DNA of 64,000 nucleotides from Rotaria sordida (Eukaryota; Rotifera; Eurotatoria; Philodinida; Philodinidae), in NCBI GenBank assembly GCA_905250125.1, contig CAJNOL010000980.1, positions 1 through 64,000 of the forward strand, in the 5' to 3' direction. Shown in pieces: positions 61,507 to 64,000 of this stretch. Below the pieces are notes generated by a model. That model ran no database searches. It was not told where the DNA came from and saw only the letters and a program-made list of their open reading frames with translations. The position numbers and the translations under genes are program-made. Position 1 is the first letter of the stretch. Every line of letters begins with the position of its first letter.

Positions 61507-63649
61507 CTCGTGAATCAAAAGTCCATAGTGTAGAATTTTTTCTTATCTTTGACCGTACAATATTTTACTTTTAATATTAGTTTATCTTTAGCATACACTT
61601 CAAAACATTTGTTATCTTCAGAAAAATAAAAATAAATACCGATCGGCAAATAAATAGATATTCATCTTTGAACTTTATGCCGTGTAAAGAATCTAATTTT
61701 CTACTGTTGTGTTTGAATTAACACATCTATTGAATAATGTGTTATAAACGAGAATGACTTATCTTTTTGATTTATAGTTCATATCATTTAAATATTCTTC
61801 AAAAATTATCTGTAATAATTTTTATCTTTATTTTTTTGTTGTTGATAGTTCATTCTAGACAATTATGATTCTACCGTGTTGACTAAACACAATGAGGTAT
61901 TATAATAAACGAACAAAAAACAAAAAAAAAAAGATGGAAGAAAAAAAAATGCATACAACGTTTGTTTCACGCACCATCAAGAACTGTTCTATAAAGAGAA
62001 CACACATACAAATAAGGAAAATAGAATAACATCAAGATCAAAAAAGTCAATGAATGAGTAATAATTTGACTAATTCAATCCTAATTGGAACCACACACAA
62101 ATACGCTCAAGCACATCACAGCATTAGAAAAAAAAAAAAGAAGAACCGAATAATGACGAAGAAAACAAAACATAGAAGAAAGAAAAAAAAAGCACCTATT
62201 GTCAATATGAAACATAAGATCATAATGAACAATTTTTATGGAAGAAATGTATCGTTTTTTTCTATTTGCTACTTTATGTTAAACACATGTATATATGTAT
62301 ATATATATAACCCATCTGAACAAAATACACGGCACACTTAATTTTTTGTTTTGTTGCTGTTGATCAGTTCTCTTTAGAATTGTTATTTGATCTCATATTT
62401 AACTTTGTCGAAAAGTTTTAGCTCTATAGAATTCATTGTAAAAAAAAATGTTTTACATACACATGTACTATTGAAAATGAAAATTTATTATTTTCTTTGT
62501 CTCTTTTAATAACCGAATAAGGCGAATTTTGTAGATGATTGGTTATAGTGTTTTAAGATTGTTTTGTGATAATTTTCATTGCACAATATTAAAAAACAAA
62601 TTCATCAATCAACAGTTAATGTCATTAAATAAAGAGAGATTAAAAAAAGACTCAACAAGGCAACAATAAAGTTTCATTTCAATAGCACATGAATATATTT
62701 TATAGTTTTCTTTTTAACGAATTCTTATTCTATAGAACTAAAACTTTCAGAGAAAGTTTGAGTAATAATTGATATATCTTTAGCATCAATATGAAATCAA
62801 CAATGAATTCAATAAACAAAAAATTAAGTTTACTCCGTTTAACAATAAGGACACATACAAATGGAAAAGCAGGAAAAAAAAACATGAAAGACAAATTTTC
62901 GTTTCTTCGCCATCACTAGATTTATAGTAAATTCTAATATATATATACATTTGATTTAGAAGTGTAAGTTTTGTCAAAAATGAAAAAAATGCAAATAAGC
63001 CACATATATCGTCGTTGCTTGTTTATATGAGTACAACTAAATACATAAATTTTATATTTAGAACAATATTCGAAACGAAGGTAAAAAAATTATTCTTTCA
63101 CTTTCTATTGAATATCTACCGTTAAAAAATCCCTGAATCGTACTTCGAAACTTTGAGTTCAACTTGTCGAACTTGATATACATAATAATAGAAACTTCGA
63201 ATACCTATATGATTCTTTTTCTTTTTCGTAGGATTTATTTTTGACAATTGTAATGTCTAGTAAACGAAAATTATTAATCGAATAGTCATATACCATGAAA
63301 TAAAAAAGAAGAAAAGATCAGTACCATTCAATATCTTTTCACTTTCGTCATTAGATGTATTTTCATCATTGTTACATGATCTTAACTTATATAATATCTC
63401 TGGACATGTAAGCTATTGCTAATTTTCGGAGTTAAAAAAAGCGGGATTCCACAGATCTCTAGTGTGAAACACTTTTGACTTAAGTAATGATAAAGTGTCA
63501 AGTCCTGATTAAAATGCTATATTCATCTAACAGTTAAAATCCACAAGTTTTTAGCGTAATACATGTCTATCGCTTCAAATCGATTAGCATATGGCATATA
63601 GAATGTTGTATTAGTATTAGAACTGTAACTTACAATTGATTATATATTT

Positions 63650-64000
63650 TTAACTAAGTCGTTTTCGTTTATTTGATTTTCGACTATTCGATTTTTTTGT
63701 ACGAGTTTTAGTTGATTCTTAAAAACAAAACAAATAGAAATATTTAATTCATTTTTGATTTTGTATGTTGTTTTTATTTTAAATAAAATATACCTGAATT
63801 ATCTTGTTCAGGTTGTTTTGGTGGTTCTAATTTATAACCAACAAGTTCACACCAACCAATTGGATAAATATTTGGTGATTGACAATCAATCCATTGTTCA
63901 AAATCTTCACCCCAACCATCAAAATGAACACGAATAAGACTATCAGCTATTTCTGCAATTGTAGCTACGCATACTAAATGTGGTGCCATCATATCAACAG
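63650..64000 (-). CDS. MBT-repeat chromatin protein, C-terminal part (L3MBTL2/MBTD1-like)
   Basis: Partial gene running off the right edge. Two exons are visible: from beyond 64000 down to 63794, and 63650-63717 with the stop TAA at 63650-63652. The larger exon holds most of an MBT repeat: VDMMAPHLVCVATI, RVHFDGWGEDFEQWIDCQS and IYPIGWCELVGYKLEPP, the aromatic and acidic residues typical of a methyl-lysine binding repeat. After PKQPEQDNS a short basic tail of 22 codons (ending KSNKRKRLS) finishes the protein. Among MBT families, the last repeat followed by a basic tail without a SAM domain fits L3MBTL2 or MBTD1, which act in Polycomb-type or TIP60 chromatin complexes. The last exon is supported by phase and acceptor only. 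Confidence 0.85.

Larger units (their letters stand above)
59942..63649. other. Gene-free region with two foldback elements
   Basis: About 3.7 kb. Two neighbouring foldback elements occupy 60298-60853 and 60951-61506. The remainder is A+T-rich with short frames that show no coding character, including a Lys-rich frame at 62.05-62.34 kb created by A-rich sequence. Confidence 0.5.

Noticed and set aside
62054-62341. Lys-rich 95-codon frame
   Set aside because: Product of A-rich simple sequence; basic run without any domain.

Overview
This window looks like nuclear DNA of a small invertebrate, most likely a bdelloid rotifer. It is strongly A+T-rich. Genes carry many introns of about 50-60 nt mixed with a few of 1-1.8 kb. 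Several genes have clear animal orthologues (LRR1, FBXO8, DNALI1, BAF, sphingosine kinase, macroH2A, an MBT-repeat protein). There are also a decayed env-bearing LTR element, G/T-rich telomere-like sequence, and one intronless gene of a type best known from bacteria, all of which fit bdelloids. The species is an inference; the gene models below were built by hand from splice consensus and reading phase, and all intact multi-exon models have total lengths divisible by three.

Layout. 1.6-5.4 kb (+): LRR1. 7.0-10.7 kb: decayed retrovirus-like LTR element with gag and env remnants and no pol. 11.0-11.15 kb: G-rich/C-rich telomere-like tract. 11.8-13.3 kb (-): FBXO8, divergent from 14.2-15.2 kb (+): DNALI1. 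16.03-16.57 kb: mariner-type MITE. 17.1-19.9 kb (+): Ser/Thr-rich protein of unknown function. 21.2-23.3 kb and 27.5-29.9 kb (-): two tandem copies of a mucin-like type I membrane glycoprotein, inside a roughly 3.3-3.6 kb segmental duplication; the left copy is frameshifted. 32.4-34.3 kb (-): secreted type-B carboxylesterase. 34.6-34.9 kb: tRNA-derived SINE (-). 35.3-37.2 kb (+): BAF-domain protein with a long N-terminal extension. 39.6-40.9 kb (-): Ly6/three-finger protein. 45.3-53.7 kb (+): GH65 glucosidase (PGGHG/acid-trehalase-like), convergent with 54.1-56.9 kb (-): sphingosine kinase, followed by 57.2-58.8 kb (-): macroH2A. 59.6-59.9 kb (+): small secreted DUF6970-like protein. 63.65 kb to the edge (-): C-terminus of an MBT-repeat (L3MBTL2/MBTD1-like) protein.

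The genes do not form a pathway. Themes are chromatin and nuclear organisation (macroH2A, MBT protein, BAF, LRR1), ciliary motility (DNALI1), lipid signalling (SphK) and secreted or surface proteins. The non-coding DNA is rich in long imperfect inverted repeats (at least six, several inside the expanded introns of otherwise small-intron genes), which look like foldback/MITE elements. The most interesting features are the duplicated surface-glycoprotein locus, with a sharp step in divergence and a one-base insertion that removes the membrane anchor of one copy, and the dense set of foldback elements.
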